This document shows, one piece after another, positions 9,724 through 20,170 of a stretch of DNA of 64,000 nt (position 1 is its first letter; each line of letters starts with the position of its first letter). The stretch is from NCBI GenBank assembly GCA_038030265.1, contig CM075940.1, positions 1,178,001 through 1,242,000 on the forward strand. The letters are read 5' to 3'. Below the pieces are notes generated by a model. The model was not told where the DNA came from, ran no database searches, and was given only the letters and a program-made list of their open reading frames with translations. The DNA is from Corythucha ciliata (taxonomy: Eukaryota; Arthropoda; Insecta; Hemiptera; Tingidae). The position numbers were made by a program, and so were the translations under genes.

Positions 9724-10269
9724 CAAAACCCTTACAATTATGAATGCATCGACAGCCAAAGAATATTTACATAATTGTTTTACTTATGAATATAAAGCGG
9801 TAATAACGTGGTAGTAGATAGTAAGTGTAGTGTTAGAATATAATAAATCTATTCTTGTATATATTGTTCAATTATAAATATTGCTCTCATTGTTTCCCCA
9901 CTTATTATTGTTTTGATATTTCACTAGCCTACTGCTACGATCAAATTTATTTTGTTTTATAAGTACACAAGATTTTTTCATGATTAATAAATAGTAAGTT
10001 TTGTTATCGCATATCGATATTTAAGTTATTTCATATTACGCATCTAATATTTGATTGGATTTATTTCAGTTTCAATGACGGTTGTAATATCGGTGACCAG
10101 TTACCGAATGAGAAAAGAAATATATACGTGAACTTGATCTCTCAATTTTGGAGAGAAAAGATCAACAGTTCACTCCATCTTTCTCCAGTTTATTGAATGC
10201 GGTATTAAGGGTATTAATTTACCTTTGAAATCCGGCTCAAAAATATGGAGCAATGTGAGATATCTCCGG
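9724..10269. other. 3' flank of the CMC-like gene, no further gene seen
   Basis: AT-rich, with poly(A)-signal-like AATAAA near 9840. No frame or repeat beyond this was recognised. Confidence 0.4.
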
Positions 10270-11225
10270 CCCTCTCACAAAATACGGGCCAATTGAAATC
10301 GGTACGTAGTGACGGTTTCTCACCGTGCTATAAAAAAACATTTTCAAAGCGGTTACCTTCGACCGTCTTGCAAAATTTTATGAGCAGGTCAAAATTCACC
10401 GTCCATTAGATGACCAGCAGTGACCGAAAATCCTTATCACCGCCCAGAAAAAGATAAGGAGAACGGTTAAGCATACCCTGACAACAATTATTGTACCGTC
10501 CATTTATTTTTTAAAAGACCCGTGAAATCAACCGTGGTATTAAAGATGTAACCGTCCATTATTCAATTAAAAAGTCTGTGCAAATGACCGTGACTGTAAA
10601 GATCCTACCGTGTGTTAAATAAATAAAGGAATTGTCGAATGGCTCACTGCCCTCACAGTAAGGTGGAATAGCACCGATAATTCCGGCACGCGACGCTGAA
10701 CTTTTCGACGGTGACTTAATGACTGAACACTCGCCGGAATTTGACTCGTTGCCCGACTCAGACGGCGTCGGAGACGGCGAAACATCGTCGCCTGCCACAG
10801 ACCTCGTGGCATCGTTGGTTGCACTCTCTTTCCCATCGAATTCCTCACGACCTGACTTCTTTCGGCGACCCATACCGACATTGAGAACCAAACTCGTCGC
10901 CAAATTGTTATATTCGGGGTTCTTTGGGTCAAGACAATATTACCACATGGAGGAGACTCGATAGATTCACACAACGTTGTCAAACTGACCAAAACAATAA
11001 TAAGGCCCACCGGTCTTATTACAGGGCAGCCATCTTTAATATCTCTGTCAAGTCTGGGCTTTAAGGGACGGCAAGGATCCGTTTTAAAGAAACGGTCATT
11101 CAGATTACCGTCCTCATTAATAGCCTTGACCGGTCCATAAAATGAATTTAAAGGACGGTGGCGTCTAATTGACCGTCGATTAAATTCATTTCTGACCGGA
11201 AAAAATATCAAAATTTTTCTCAGTG
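10270..11225. mobile_element. Element with a CACTG end and spaced ACCGTCC motifs
   Basis: The right edge ends CTCAGTG at 11225, reading CACTGAG from outside, and cuts the hAT exon that resumes at 11226. Inside, ACCGTCC(A/T)TT-like motifs recur in plus orientation on the left (near 10401, 10494 and 10549) and as the complement on the right (near 11060-11180). A CACTG terminus and many subterminal repeats fit the CMC/Chapaev type. The left end was not located, so the start given is approximate. Confidence 0.4.
10559..10903 (-). CDS. Small Ser-rich open frame, unrecognised
   Basis: A 114-codon frame inside the CACTG-ended element. It contains a basic MGRRKKSGREEFDG stretch, then Ser/Pro/Glu-rich low complexity. 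It could be a first exon of a transposon gene or chance. I recognise no family. Confidence 0.2.
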   Translation of the reverse strand: MATSLVLNVGMGRRKKSGREEFDGKESATNDATRSVAGDDVSPSPTPSESGNESNSGECSVIKSPSKSSASRAGIIGAIPPYCEGSEPFDNSFIYLTHGRIFTVTVICTDFLIE

Positions 11226-12011
11226 TACTGGCTTCACACCCACGGTATGTGCAGCCGACTCAAATCTGTTCCGGAGCTGCTCTGATTTTTTAATTTTTTT
11301 GAAAAGAATCCGAATTTTTTCAATAAAGGTTTTTCCTTTCTCTCTTGCATCACTGTCGTCTTCGCTCTCATCGGAAGATTTGTCCTCTGCGTCGGATTCA
11401 GAATCTTCGCAATCAGTCGATTCAAACAGGTGTAGCTCCTCAAGCAGGAGGAAGTCCTGCACCGCCAAATTAATAATATGAGCAAAGCAACGAAAGTTTT
11501 GGTCTTCGATGTTGAAGTTTGGCAGTAAATTCTTCAGCTCGGCCATGAATTTAGAATTCACAGAGGCGTTGTCAGCCCTGATGCCTTGGACTTTTTCAAG
11601 AAGACCGTTTCGTTCAAGCATTTCTTTAAAAAAACTGGCTATGTCTCGTCCTGAGTGCTTACCTTTCGACGGTATGAAATCTGGGACTATGGAATGAAGT
11701 TTCCAGTCGTCATCAATAAAATGAGCAGTGACTCCGTAGAATGATCTTCCAGAAATTGAAGTCCATCCGTCGACAGTAAATGACACGTTTGACTCCGTTT
11801 CCGCCAATACCTTTATCACTGCTTCTTGAAGGCTCTTGTAGCGTGTTATGACCATCCTACGGAGCTGGTCTCTTTTCGGGAAGGCAAGCTGACTGTTCAG
11901 TGAAGCCATGAACATCTGGGTGTGGTCATCATCGAAGAACGAAAATGGCAAATATTTGCTTGCCACCCAGTCGACGAAACTTTCGGTGAAATTGAACGAG
12001 CTTCCGCTTTT
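11226..12011 (-). pseudogene. hAT transposase (ZBED-like), catalytic exon, truncated
   Basis: The exon follows a good acceptor (TTTTTCAG at 12012 and upstream). Motifs in order: TVDGWTS, the first catalytic Asp region; GVTAHFIDDDW; GIRADNASVN, the second Asp region; RCFAHIINLAVQDFL, the conserved hAT CFAHxLNL block; then an acidic Asp/Ser/Glu stretch. It breaks off after a GVKP sequence, where hAT proteins continue to the TRWNSTY block, because the CACTG-ended element inserts at 11225. The C-terminal dimerisation domain is absent. The first exon is at 13313-13635. Confidence 0.85.
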
Positions 12012-12280
12012 CTGAAAAATTAAAAACAAATACCAACACTATAGTATTTTTTCATGAATATCTACAGGAAATAAAGCTCAAAAAAGTGGTCAATAGCTCC
12101 AAAATATCCTCACGCTCTACATTTATGCTGGATTTCACCACCTCGGCTTAGTTTGGCTTAAAGTTAAGTCGGACTTGAAGAAAAAATGCAATGCGTTTTA
12201 TGTAAACAACATTCGGTTTGTTAAATCCAGCATTAACCCGAGTAGGTGAAATCCAACATTAGTAATGCAGTTGATGTTAA

Positions 12281-12495
12281 AGGTCGATTCACGCACATCA
12301 ATGCCGTGAACGGGACGTGTCCCGTCCGGGACACGTCCGGCAAGTAAACTATTATTCTCATATGGGAATTGAGAGGCTCGTTCATACATATCCGGCACGT
12401 GTTAGGGACGTGACCCTTCAATTTCCATTGAGAATAATATTTTTTTTGCTGGACGGGGCACGTCCCGTTCACGGCACTGATGTGTGTGAATAGAC
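12281..12495. mobile_element. MITE, 215 bp, TAA target (Harbinger-like)
   Basis: Ends AGGTCGATTCACGCACATC and, complemented, AGGTCTATTCACACACATC. TAA flanks both sides (12278-12280, 12496-12498), the TWA target of PIF/Harbinger. It lies in the intron of the BED-hAT gene. Confidence 0.8.
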
Positions 12496-12510
12496 CTTAA
12501 TGGACACTAA

Positions 12511-12650
12511 TAGCGTTTCCCATTTGCACAAAATTCTGCAACGTGGCAATTCATTTCCACCCGTCTTCTCCAGTAACATATGATTTAATTAAGAGTGGGC
12601 GGTTGGAAATGAACTGCCCAAATGCAGAATTTCGTGCAAATGGGAAACGC
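12511..12650. mobile_element. Small MITE, GCGTTTCCC ends
   Basis: About 140 bp, with inverted ends GCGTTTCCCATTTGCAC and GTGCAAATGGGAAACGC and an inner inverted block around a TTCATTTCCACC-like motif. A diverged copy is at 22046-22170. Confidence 0.75.
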
Positions 12651-12692
12651 TGTAAATCACATGGCAGGACTTCAGGAAAGGGTCTTTTATTA

Positions 12693-13215
12693 AGGCCCAT
12701 CCACACTATGTTGAATCGGAGTTGAATGAGTTGATCAACTCGTTCGATTCAACTTTCTAGGTGATTTGATTCAACAAAACGTCCACACTAAATCGAAGTA
12801 AAAATAAGTGTGGACGTTGAATGGAGTTGAATGTTGACAGTTGAAAATTGAGTTAATGAAAAAAAAAAAAAAAAAAATGAATGAGATTTGGATTCAATGC
12901 CCAATAGTTTTTTTTCTTCAATGGGTGGTAAACACGATTACATATATGGTGCCAGCCCGGGCACAATTTCTTTGGGGTAACACCACAGCTGGCATGTAAA
13001 GAAAGGAGGTAGGGAGCAAAAAATTGCCGAGTTGGCCGAAAAAGTTGTTCAACACATCCACGCAATGGGTGCAGAAAAGAAGTTGTCCAACATCTGTTTC
13101 AACTCTCACTCAATTTTACTTTCAACTTTTCAGCAGTGGTTCAACTCGTCTACACTCGTTCAACTGAGTTGATCAACCCCATTCAATTCCGATTCAACAT
13201 AGTGTGGATGCACCT
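12693..13215. mobile_element. MITE, 523 bp, TTA target (Harbinger-like)
   Basis: Ends AGGCCCATCCACACTATG and, complemented, AGGTGCATCCACACTATG, continuing through TTGAATCGG; TTA flanks both sides (12690-12692, 13216-13218). The interior has repeats of GTTGAATGAGTTGATCAACTC and an A run. It is in the intron of the BED-hAT gene. Confidence 0.8.
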
Positions 13216-13312
13216 TTAGAATTATATTTCAAATAATTATTTTTCAAAAACTAATCCTAATAATTAGATATCTACAGAATGAAAATAAATCAGAAAAACA
13301 GAAAGTGCTTAC

Positions 13313-13635
13313 CTGTTGAATTGCATATGACGTAATTAGTTTCTGCCCGGACCATGACGAAGAAGAAGTTTTGTCGGGGTATAACTCCTGGTAAGCGCCA
13401 CTGTGCACTCTTTTTAGGTGCTTCAACAAACCAGTGGTGCTGCGCGAGTGCATTTTAATTTTTGTTTTTTCGAAGTACACAACTTGCGCTCAGCTTCTTC
13501 GCCTTCGTCTTCAATATTAAAATAAGGGGCGAATTTGCTGCTAGTTTTTCTCTTCAAAGGTTCACCACTTCCACCACTGTTTTTCACTTCGGCCGAGACA
13601 CCGGTGATGGTTTTAAGTTTTTTCGTCGACATCAC
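13313..13635 (-). pseudogene. hAT first exon with a BED zinc finger, frameshifted
   Basis: It starts with an ATG at 13635 (MMSTKKLKTITG) and ends at a CAG|GTAAGC donor (13313/13312). A BED finger can be seen in two frames: aromatic FAPYF before the cysteine region in the first frame, then STTGLLKHLKRVH (the T-x2-L-x2-HL-x3-H half) in the next. A frame change near 13490 separates them, and the first metal Cys appears to be Arg. The exon would splice to 12011. Confidence 0.75.
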
Positions 13636-13813
13636 TTTTTCCCATTAAAAAACCAACAATTATTTTGACTTGAAAGTCGTACTGCGTTACAGGGAAAACG
13701 GGTATAGTTGTGGTCAACTAGAAAATAGGAATAAACTGTAAACTAATGTACGCGAGGGTAGGACTCCGAGCCCCTCTCCGAAGCAAAACAGCTAACAAGC
13801 CCTTTTCTTGCGT

Positions 13814-13956
13814 TTTTTAGTGCATTTCATTCTGAAAATGCACTATTGGTCTCGTCGTGATGGTAGCAAACATGGGTCATGTCATGTTTTTTTCACGTTT
13901 CAGAACCTCTAGAACACGAATTCAGTGGTCTCCACGATTCATATATATAAAATAAA
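13814..13956 (-). mobile_element. Helentron-like tail, one half of a split copy
   Basis: In reverse it shows the tail hairpin AGTGCATTTTCAGAATGAAATGCACT split by a short loop, the GAACCTCTAGAACACGAATTC segment, and ends in a (TA)n run at 13941-13950 where the LTR of the errantivirus-like element begins. Its head half is probably 30289-30775. Confidence 0.75.
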
Positions 13957-14238
13957 TCCGCGAGACCAAAAATCTCGTTTTTAAAAAAAGAAAAAAAGTT
14001 TATTAATGAAACACAACTGAACGTTACTTCGCGATAACAACTACTAAGCAAAAGGTCGAGCTCTCGGAGGCTTTTTATACAATTAAAAGGGAAGAAGTGG
14101 AAGAAGAATATTCGATTTCAATTTACGCGTGCTGCTTGTCTGTTAGTTTTTTGCAAGGAGAGAGGAGGGTGGAGGATAAAGAGTTTTATTATGAACAGTT
14201 ATTATATTTCATCGGGTAAGAGGTTTATGGGATATAAG
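13957..14238 (-). repeat. 3' LTR of the errantivirus-like element
   Basis: It follows env and a purine-rich tract (AAGATGGGAGGG on the minus strand, near 14235-14246). On the minus strand it holds a TATA box (TATAAAAAG, 14071-14079), then a start-site-like CAGT region, then AATAAA at 13999-14004, in the order expected of a U3-R-U5 LTR. It ends in the TATATATA tract of the Helentron-like element; AT-rich alternating targets are usual for errantiviruses. The 5' LTR is missing. Confidence 0.65.
14071..14079 (-). promoter_or_regulatory. TATA box in the LTR
   Basis: TATAAAAAG on the minus strand, about 70 bp upstream of the AATAAA at 13999-14004. Confidence 0.55.
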
Positions 14239-14248
14239 CCCTCCCATC

Positions 14249-14855
14249 TTAAGAGCGGACACGGATCGGGAAGGCAATGACAGGAGCCGTGTCTGGCGAA
14301 GGAGTTTTTTGTGAAGGGGGTTCGACATGGACGGTGTCGAGGTTTTCAATGTTAATGCTAGGGGGATCACTTTTGGGTTTCCGGAGAGCTCTTATTCTAT
14401 TTATTAAATACCGCACAATAAGGATTAATGATACGATTAAAGTTAGAGCATACAAAGGGCTTACAATTAAGTGGATGTCATCTTCGGTTTGTGGAAGATA
14501 TTGTAGGGATCGTTCGAGGTTTGTAGGCCATAAGAGGTCTTCCGTAGGTAGAGTTTCAAAGTCTTTCAGCGTTATTGGGATTTTTGGTAAATTGGACATA
14601 TGAATTGTGTCATGTTCTATGAATGGGATTCTCGGTTTTCCGATGGATTCCTGGAAGCTGGTAAGAAGAGTTTTGTTTAGAAAAATTTCCTCTTTAAGCG
14701 GTTGGACGAGGAAGGATCCTTTTAATTGAAGGAACTTAGTCTGCTGGTTATTTTTTATCTCTAGTTTGGTAGGTTGGGGGAGAACTATGATTAACTGGTT
14801 AGCTTCAGGGATTCTTTTAAAGTATGGCCTATTTAAGGCTCTACTTTCCTATGGT
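14249..14855 (-). pseudogene. Errantivirus-like env, C-terminal part
   Basis: Open on the minus strand from about 14855 to a stop at 14249 (roughly 200 codons). The end has a strong membrane anchor (PLYALTLIVSLILIVRYL), then a basic and Pro/Ser-rich cytoplasmic tail, then the polypurine tract and LTR, as in insect gypsy-group envelope proteins. The N-terminal part is at 23977-24914. The two lengths together (about 500 codons) are normal for one env, so I infer one gene split by the DNA between them. It is not a functional envelope gene as it stands. Confidence 0.7.
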
Positions 14856-16394
14856 AAAACGAGTTCCAAAAAATCTCGGCTTGTATTGCTCCGATTTGTT
14901 TGATTTTTTTTGCTAAATTCCTCAAAAATTCCATAAAATGGAAGCCCGCAAGAGTTTTTGCAAAATTTTAATTTTATATATATATAAAATTTAATTGTTA
15001 TAAATGCGTGGTTAAAATTGCGTAGTTCACGGAAAACTCTCCGGGATTCCATTGTTCAAAGTTTCCTACGATTTATGGTATGAAAAAAATTTTTAGAAAC
15101 TCGCCCAATTTTGAGAAAAATCGGAATTTCAATTTTCAAATAATTCAGCTTCAGAAAGAGGCGCGCTCATAAATTATACGGCAGTGGGATGAACTTCTTA
15201 CTCAAGAGGCTTTCGGGCGAGGAGGATCGGGGGAAACCGTTTCTGTTGGACAAACGACCTTGAGTTTGTGCATGTGGGGGACTTAGCGAGGCGAGAGTAG
15301 CCTGAATAGACCGAACTTCGAATTTATTATTTTTTCCCTTTGAAATACATTTCTGAAGGGGTAGTTTAAAACGACTTGATTTTTTAGGATGAACCGCTAA
15401 TAATTGTCGTATGTACCTATTCAGTCATGTTGTTCGTGCTGGTACACAGCGTCTTATGACAATTTTATTCAATTATTTAATGAAATTTTAAGATTTCTAA
15501 AGATCGGTACTCTCTCCCAGTCTCCTCTTATTACCCTCTCCAATTTTTTAATATTTCGATGAACTCGGTTGAAATCAATTGAAGTTCATAATTTAAATAC
15601 AATGCCCTGAAGTTAGCGCATTAGTATAGGTAATTATTAGTAATTTTTGCCGATTTTTCGGAAATTTTATTTAACCCTCTTTTGCATCCTCCCTTCGACT
15701 TGTTCAGAAAATTGAAATGGAACAAGAAATTTTTTGCATGACATTTTTGCCAAATCTGGCCGGGGGTAGGGGGTGATTCTGTCATTTCGATGCCTTGTTC
15801 ACCCGAAGCGATTTTGTTTGCGATTTTCACGGCACAGCGGGGAAAAATATATGGGTCTTGATTACCTTTCATGGAAATCACGCGTTTGTGAGGGGATTGA
15901 GAGCGTTTTCACTTGAAAAATCGCTTCGTGTGAATAGGGTTCAAGGCAAGGTATCGAATTTCCTGTCGGAAGTCATGTGTGTCCATCTGTCTCCAAAAAT
16001 CCAATGAAGTTAGGTGACTTTCGATAAAACAATCCGACATTTCAAAATTATAGTAACAGAATAGCCCCCTACACTGGAATAAACGAGTTTCATTTGGTGA
16101 TTTTTCCTTCCCCTACCACCCACCGAAGATTTTCAAGAAATGTCGATGCCGTTTGAAGACCTGTGTTAAATCAAATTTTTGGGCCTGGCATGACCCGCAT
16201 GCTTGCCTCAACACTGATGAACTCAACACTCACACAACACTTAACACATAAATGAAATTCACTAGTACGCATAAATTGAATGCACTAAAAGACACTGAAG
16301 TTCGGTAAGAATGGAAGGCATATACTATACATATGTATGTATAAAAAAACAAGAATAAAAAATATTATGGTAATCATTTGGATTGGCATTTATT
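14856..16394. other. No gene recognised; left part of the DNA inserted in env
   Basis: AT-rich. It starts CTATGGTAAAACG, which loosely matches the complement of the far edge near 23990 (CTCTGGTATAGCG, 10 of 13), a possible terminal inverted repeat of the whole insertion. No frame with family motifs was found here. Confidence 0.4.
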
Positions 16395-16622
16395 TTATTT
16401 CGTCAAGAAATTACTTCTAATTGGCATTGACCTATTCTTCCTCGGGTCGATCAGTTCAGGCAGGACACTGTTTTTATAAAATTCTACTAGCTTGGGCTCC
16501 ATTTTTTCCGTCCAGAAGTCATCGTCTCTCTCTATAGTTTCGAATTTAATGTGAGGGTGTATAGGGGTCCACACCGCAAATATGCAGTAGGGTTTCCCCG
16601 AAATATGGAGTTGTCCTTGAAC
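16395..16622 (-). CDS. Mutator/YqaJ gene, last exon
   Basis: It follows an acceptor TTTCCTTCAG (16623 and upstream) and runs 76 codons to TAA at 16395-16397, with AATAAA right after the stop. It contains VQGQLHISGKPYC, then VWTP, RDDDFW and LPELIDPR, the usual C-terminal end of YqaJ-type nuclease domains in arthropod Mutator-like proteins. The first half of the YqaJ domain is at the end of the 18201-19530 exon; the exon or exons between seem lost beside the Penelope insertion. Confidence 0.75.
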   Translation of the reverse strand, partial: VQGQLHISGKPYCIFAVWTPIHPHIKFETIERDDDFWTEKMEPKLVEFYKNSVLPELIDPRKNRSMPIRSNFLTK

Positions 16623-16744
16623 CTGAAGGAAAAAATCGCGTCACAAGAAATAATCATCCACGATCATTTTCAAATTTGATAAATTGAGCATGTTACAATA
16701 AAAGAGGTGATGGTCTATACGGCACTATCCATTGATTACATAAT

Positions 16745-16902
16745 AGGGGTACTCAAATAATCCGCCGGTAAACCTGTAAAGGAGTATTTCTCTGTAATTA
16801 AGTAAAATTCCACACCCCTTGCCTGCGCATTACTATAGAAACGAGATTTCTAACATCTGTTTACTGGTTTACCGAAATACTGATTTTTATTTGAGTACCC
16901 CT
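16745..16902. mobile_element. MITE, 158 bp, AGGGGTACTC ends
   Basis: Inverted ends AGGGGTACTCAAATAA and TTATTTGAGTACCCCT, plus inner inverted GGTAAACC/GGTTTACC. It lies in the intron before the last Mutator exon. The target duplication is unclear. Confidence 0.7.
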
Positions 16903-17184
16903 TATGTTTTACTTATAATTTTGAATTTGGTCGCACCAAATTAAACATTATGGATCGATAAATCTTTTTTGACTTATTCCTTGGTCAAAAGGAGTAATGT
17001 AGTTGAAGACTATGGTTGCCCATGCAGAAACCAACAAATTATCATCATTACTATTATTGTTATTATTAACAAATCTTTAACGACATGTGCTTTCAGGTAG
17101 ATAAAAAAAAATTCGAAATGGCCGCGGATTCATGGATCATGGTCTTGAGGTTTGAACCGTGATACTTGTATCATAGACTTTCAT

Positions 17185-17331
17185 AGGCCCGTTTTACACG
17201 AGTACCTAAGTTTTTTGTTCAAAAATATGTTCAATCTGATCACAAACAGACAATTTGAGGCAGGGACCATCTGTGAATTTTTTTCAAAATGGCTACTTCG
17301 AACAAAAAACTTACCCGTGTAAATGGGGCCT
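17185..17331. mobile_element. MITE, 147 bp, AGGCCC ends
   Basis: The left end AGGCCCGTTTTACACG and the right end CGTGTAAATGGGGCCT are inverted, and the match resumes further in with AGTTTTTTGTTC. Non-coding. Confidence 0.7.
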
Positions 17332-17385
17332 TTATAAATGTTATATTTTTAGGGTTTTGGCTTTTTTCTTCTTCTACTTCTTCGT

Positions 17386-17430
17386 TTCCTGAGCTTTCGC
17401 CTTCTTGTGCTGAAGGCATCGTCAGAGAAC
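17386..17430 (-). ncRNA. Hammerhead-ribozyme-like motif of Penelope
   Basis: Read on the minus strand: CTGACGA (matches the CUGANGA core), a 6-bp helix II GCCTTC/GAAGGC with a short loop, GAAA, a minimal two-base GC helix III region, TC as the cleavage-site-like UH, and then AGGA, which can pair with the TTCT before the core (4 pairs, one G-U) as helix I. Minimal hammerheads with this layout are known in Penelope-like retroelements. Activity is not shown. Confidence 0.5.
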
Positions 17431-17542
17431 TTTTTTGGGTTTTTTTATTTTAAATTATAGACATGTGATGAATGGAGGGGTGTCAATTTCTTCTTGCTGA
17501 TTAGAAAATTTGTTGTTGATGGCAACTGAGAATGTCTTCTGG

Positions 17543-18200
17543 TCATCTTCTTTTCAAGTTTGCAATCAGTGGCCTCCAGGCATGTGGTACATGAATTCCT
17601 TCATCTCTGTTGAAGTTTTCTTTTTTCTTTATTTCGATGGCTTCTCGAATTTTTCGTTTCTTCCACGAACTTTCAATGGCCAGTATTTTGGTATCTTCAA
17701 ATTTGATGACGTGTGATTGTCCGCTGTACATGTGTTCAGCTATTGCTGATTTTTCAATATTGCGGTGTTTTACGGCTGACATGTGTTCTTTCATTCTTGT
17801 TTTGACGTTTCGAAGAGTTTCACCAATGTAAGATTTGTTACAGCTGCAAGGTATTTCGTAGACACCTGGGTTTTCGAGTTTTCTTTTATCTTTGACATTT
17901 CTGAGGAAGCGATTTATTTTTCTTGGTGGTTTGAACGTTGATCTGATTTTGTACTTGTTAAGGATTCTTGCTATTTTGTTTGAAGTCCCTTCGACGAATG
18001 GTAGCACCACTTTCCCTTTGATTTCTTCAGTTTCTTCTCGGTATCTTGGGTTTTTTGTATTTTCACCTGAAGAAAGTTTTTTTGATTTCTTGATTGCTTT
18101 CGTGAATACTTTTTTCTTATATCCATTTTTTTGTAGAACTTCTTGTAAATGTTTTATTTCTTCTTCAAGGTGTTCATTGTCTGAGATAATAATATATCCT
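17543..18200 (-). pseudogene. Penelope GIY-YIG endonuclease domain
   Basis: About 215 codons. The N-terminal part (LQEVLQKNGYKKK) is the linker seen after the reverse transcriptase in this family. The endonuclease has GVYEIPCSCNKSYIGET, the GIY-YIG block with the Penelope-specific cysteines, then the Arg of VKTRMKEH, and EHMYSGQSH. The domain itself looks complete up to its stop at 17543, but the copy has no reverse transcriptase. Confidence 0.8.
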
Positions 18201-19530
18201 CCTCGTGAAGTAGACCATAATCCATGGCCTTCGTCGACACGTCTGAGTAGAGAAGTTGATTGACAAACCGACATGTGTTTGTTGTTGTCTTCAACTTACA
18301 TACCCTTCCGAAATTTGAAGCTGTCAGGCGTTTTCTGCGCTCCTCTTTCCACATCAAAAAGTTTGCTGCTTTGTCTCTCGTATCGACTTCGATTTCACAC
18401 CTTCTCTCGGGACCGACGTTCAAACATTCCAAAAAATGGGCCTCTGCCAAACTATACTCTTCTGCGTCCATGTCCGGTTTGCAGGCTAGTGGACCATAAT
18501 CGGCACGATCGGGTTTGCACGGTTCGTTCAACTTCATTTTCTTCACTTTTCGGGACGAGCGAGCTTTCGATTGTAGTGCGAGTCGCCTTCGAGACCGGAC
18601 CAAGTTTCTGACTCTTTCGCCAGGACTGCTTCGATGCAAAGATTTGAAAAGCCTTTCATGCATCGAAGGCGTGTTAAACGACAGAGCCGCGGCGTAGCAT
18701 CTTCTCTGATAGGATCCCCTCCTTGCGAAATTGACGCGTTTCCCACCAATCATTTTGCATATTATTGAGTTATATTGCTCAGCGCAGTTTGATGTGACAT
18801 TTTGGATGAGACTTTTACTATGCCTCGCAACACCAGAAAATATATGTCGGAGCGATTCACCGAGAGCGGTGTTTTTTAGCACAGCGTAATTGTTGATGCT
18901 ATCAGCAGAAGGTCCGGAACAAAAATATGTCGCACATGTATCGTGATCTCCCAAAACATGGTTAGGGACGTTTAAAATGTCTTGTCGGAGGTGGTTGATT
19001 TTTGTCGACAAAGTAATGCCATCCTCTTTTTGGCTGTATTGAATTGCCTTTGAAACGGCGCCCCTCATCCTGAGGATGTTGGCACCGATAACTTTACGTT
19101 GTTCCAACAACCCAGCCCTCTTGTTAGAAACCAACTCTTTCAATTTGTTTGTCATGTTTCTCATGACGTGGTTCTTGCACTCTACTTTTTCAACTGGCGT
19201 CGACTTATAGGGCCTCGAGTTGATAATTTTGTGGTAGACGCTGCTATCCCCGTCGGCAATGAGTTTGTTGTACCGAACGTTGTACATTTCTTCGCTTTTG
19301 AGGAAGCCCTCCAAGATGATGTCGCTTTCCATGGCCGACGAGGACCCGCTCCAGTTTTTGTAACATTTGTGAGGCTGACGCTGCACTAGGTTGTCTCGAT
19401 GTGCAGAAGCCGTTGAAGAGGACGGGGTAGCAGTGCTTGCCTTTTTTTCCAATTGGGCACAAGTGACGCAATACTTGTTCCTCACTCCGATGAACAAAAT
19501 CTTTTGCGTTCGATAACCCACTATGGCTGC
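18201..19530 (-). CDS. Mutator-like transposase with YqaJ start, middle exon
   Basis: It begins after an acceptor (TTTTTACAG at 19531 and upstream) and joins exon 19589-20170 in phase, giving an unbroken SGVAAIVGYRTQKILFIG. It holds CVTCAQLEKK, HKCYKNWSGSSSAMESDI, an Asp-rich catalytic core (LIADGDSSVY), CKNHVMRN, and near the end the first block of a YqaJ nuclease (WKEERRKRLTASNFG). The frame loses similarity near 18200, where Penelope inserts. This arrangement (Mutator transposase followed by YqaJ) is common in arthropod genomes. The gene is broken in its nuclease domain. Confidence 0.8.
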
Positions 19531-19588
19531 CTGTAAAAATAAATGCTTTTTATAGTTTTCGTTATTGAATTGAGATTGTATTACTTAC

Positions 19589-20170
19589 TACACCAGAGAG
19601 CGAATTGTACTTGCTCTTATAAGACCGTTTGGCCCAGCTGCCATCCGCTACGACAGGCACCAAGGGAATTCCGTCGTAGTCAATGTCGCCTAGTGACCTC
19701 GCTATCTCTGCCTCTTCTGCAGCTGCACGTGTCATTGAATCCAATGCAGTTTGGTAAACACAGTCGTCAATCGTGGCCTCAAGGTTGACGAATGTTTTCG
19801 TAGACATAAATGGAATTTCCAGTAAAGACATCATTTCATTGACTTGGGTGTATCCTCCTCCAGTCGTAACAGCACCAACGACAACACCTTTGTTGAGGCA
19901 GTCCTCCTGGGTCGACGGAACAGTTGTTAAGAAATCGTGTAGCCCACACACACGGCATTTCACAGAAATGGTCGAAAAAAGGCCACTGCGTTCCTCCTTG
20001 ATGACGTCCATGTCTTTGAAGGAACAGTCAAACAATTGTCCGTGGCAATCCAATCTTTTTACTTGGCTGAACAAATGCTTCAGATCCACGATTCTTCTTC
20101 CTAGTAACTGCGAACTAAATTCGCAAGTCATTTTTAGGCATGTAATACTGAATGAAATATTATTTCGCAA
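19589..20170 (-). CDS. Mutator-like transposase, upstream exon
   Basis: About 190 codons ending at a GTA|GTAAGT donor (19589/19588). It contains a Cys pair in KCRVCG, TTGGGYTQVNEMMSLLEIP, and VPVVADGSWAKRSY, the characteristic DGSW block of this family. An acceptor-like TTCATTCAG ends at 20148, so the true exon may begin at 20147 rather than at the first Met at 20170. Upstream exons were not found. Confidence 0.75.

Larger units (their letters stand above)
17345..18200 (-). mobile_element. Penelope-like element, 5'-truncated
   Basis: It carries the C-terminal GIY-YIG region of a Penelope polyprotein (17543-18200) and a 3' part with a hammerhead-like core (17386-17430). The reverse transcriptase is missing. 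Its 5' edge falls inside the YqaJ part of the Mutator gene near 18200, where the Mutator frame loses its family pattern. Confidence 0.7.

Noticed and set aside
10719..10964. Plus-strand frame opposite the Ser-rich frame
   Set aside because: Overlaps 10559-10903 in antisense and shows no motif; the minus frame is itself weak.
13941..13950. TATATATA as a proven target-site duplication of the LTR element
   Set aside because: Only one side is preserved; the other flank is deleted, so duplication cannot be shown.
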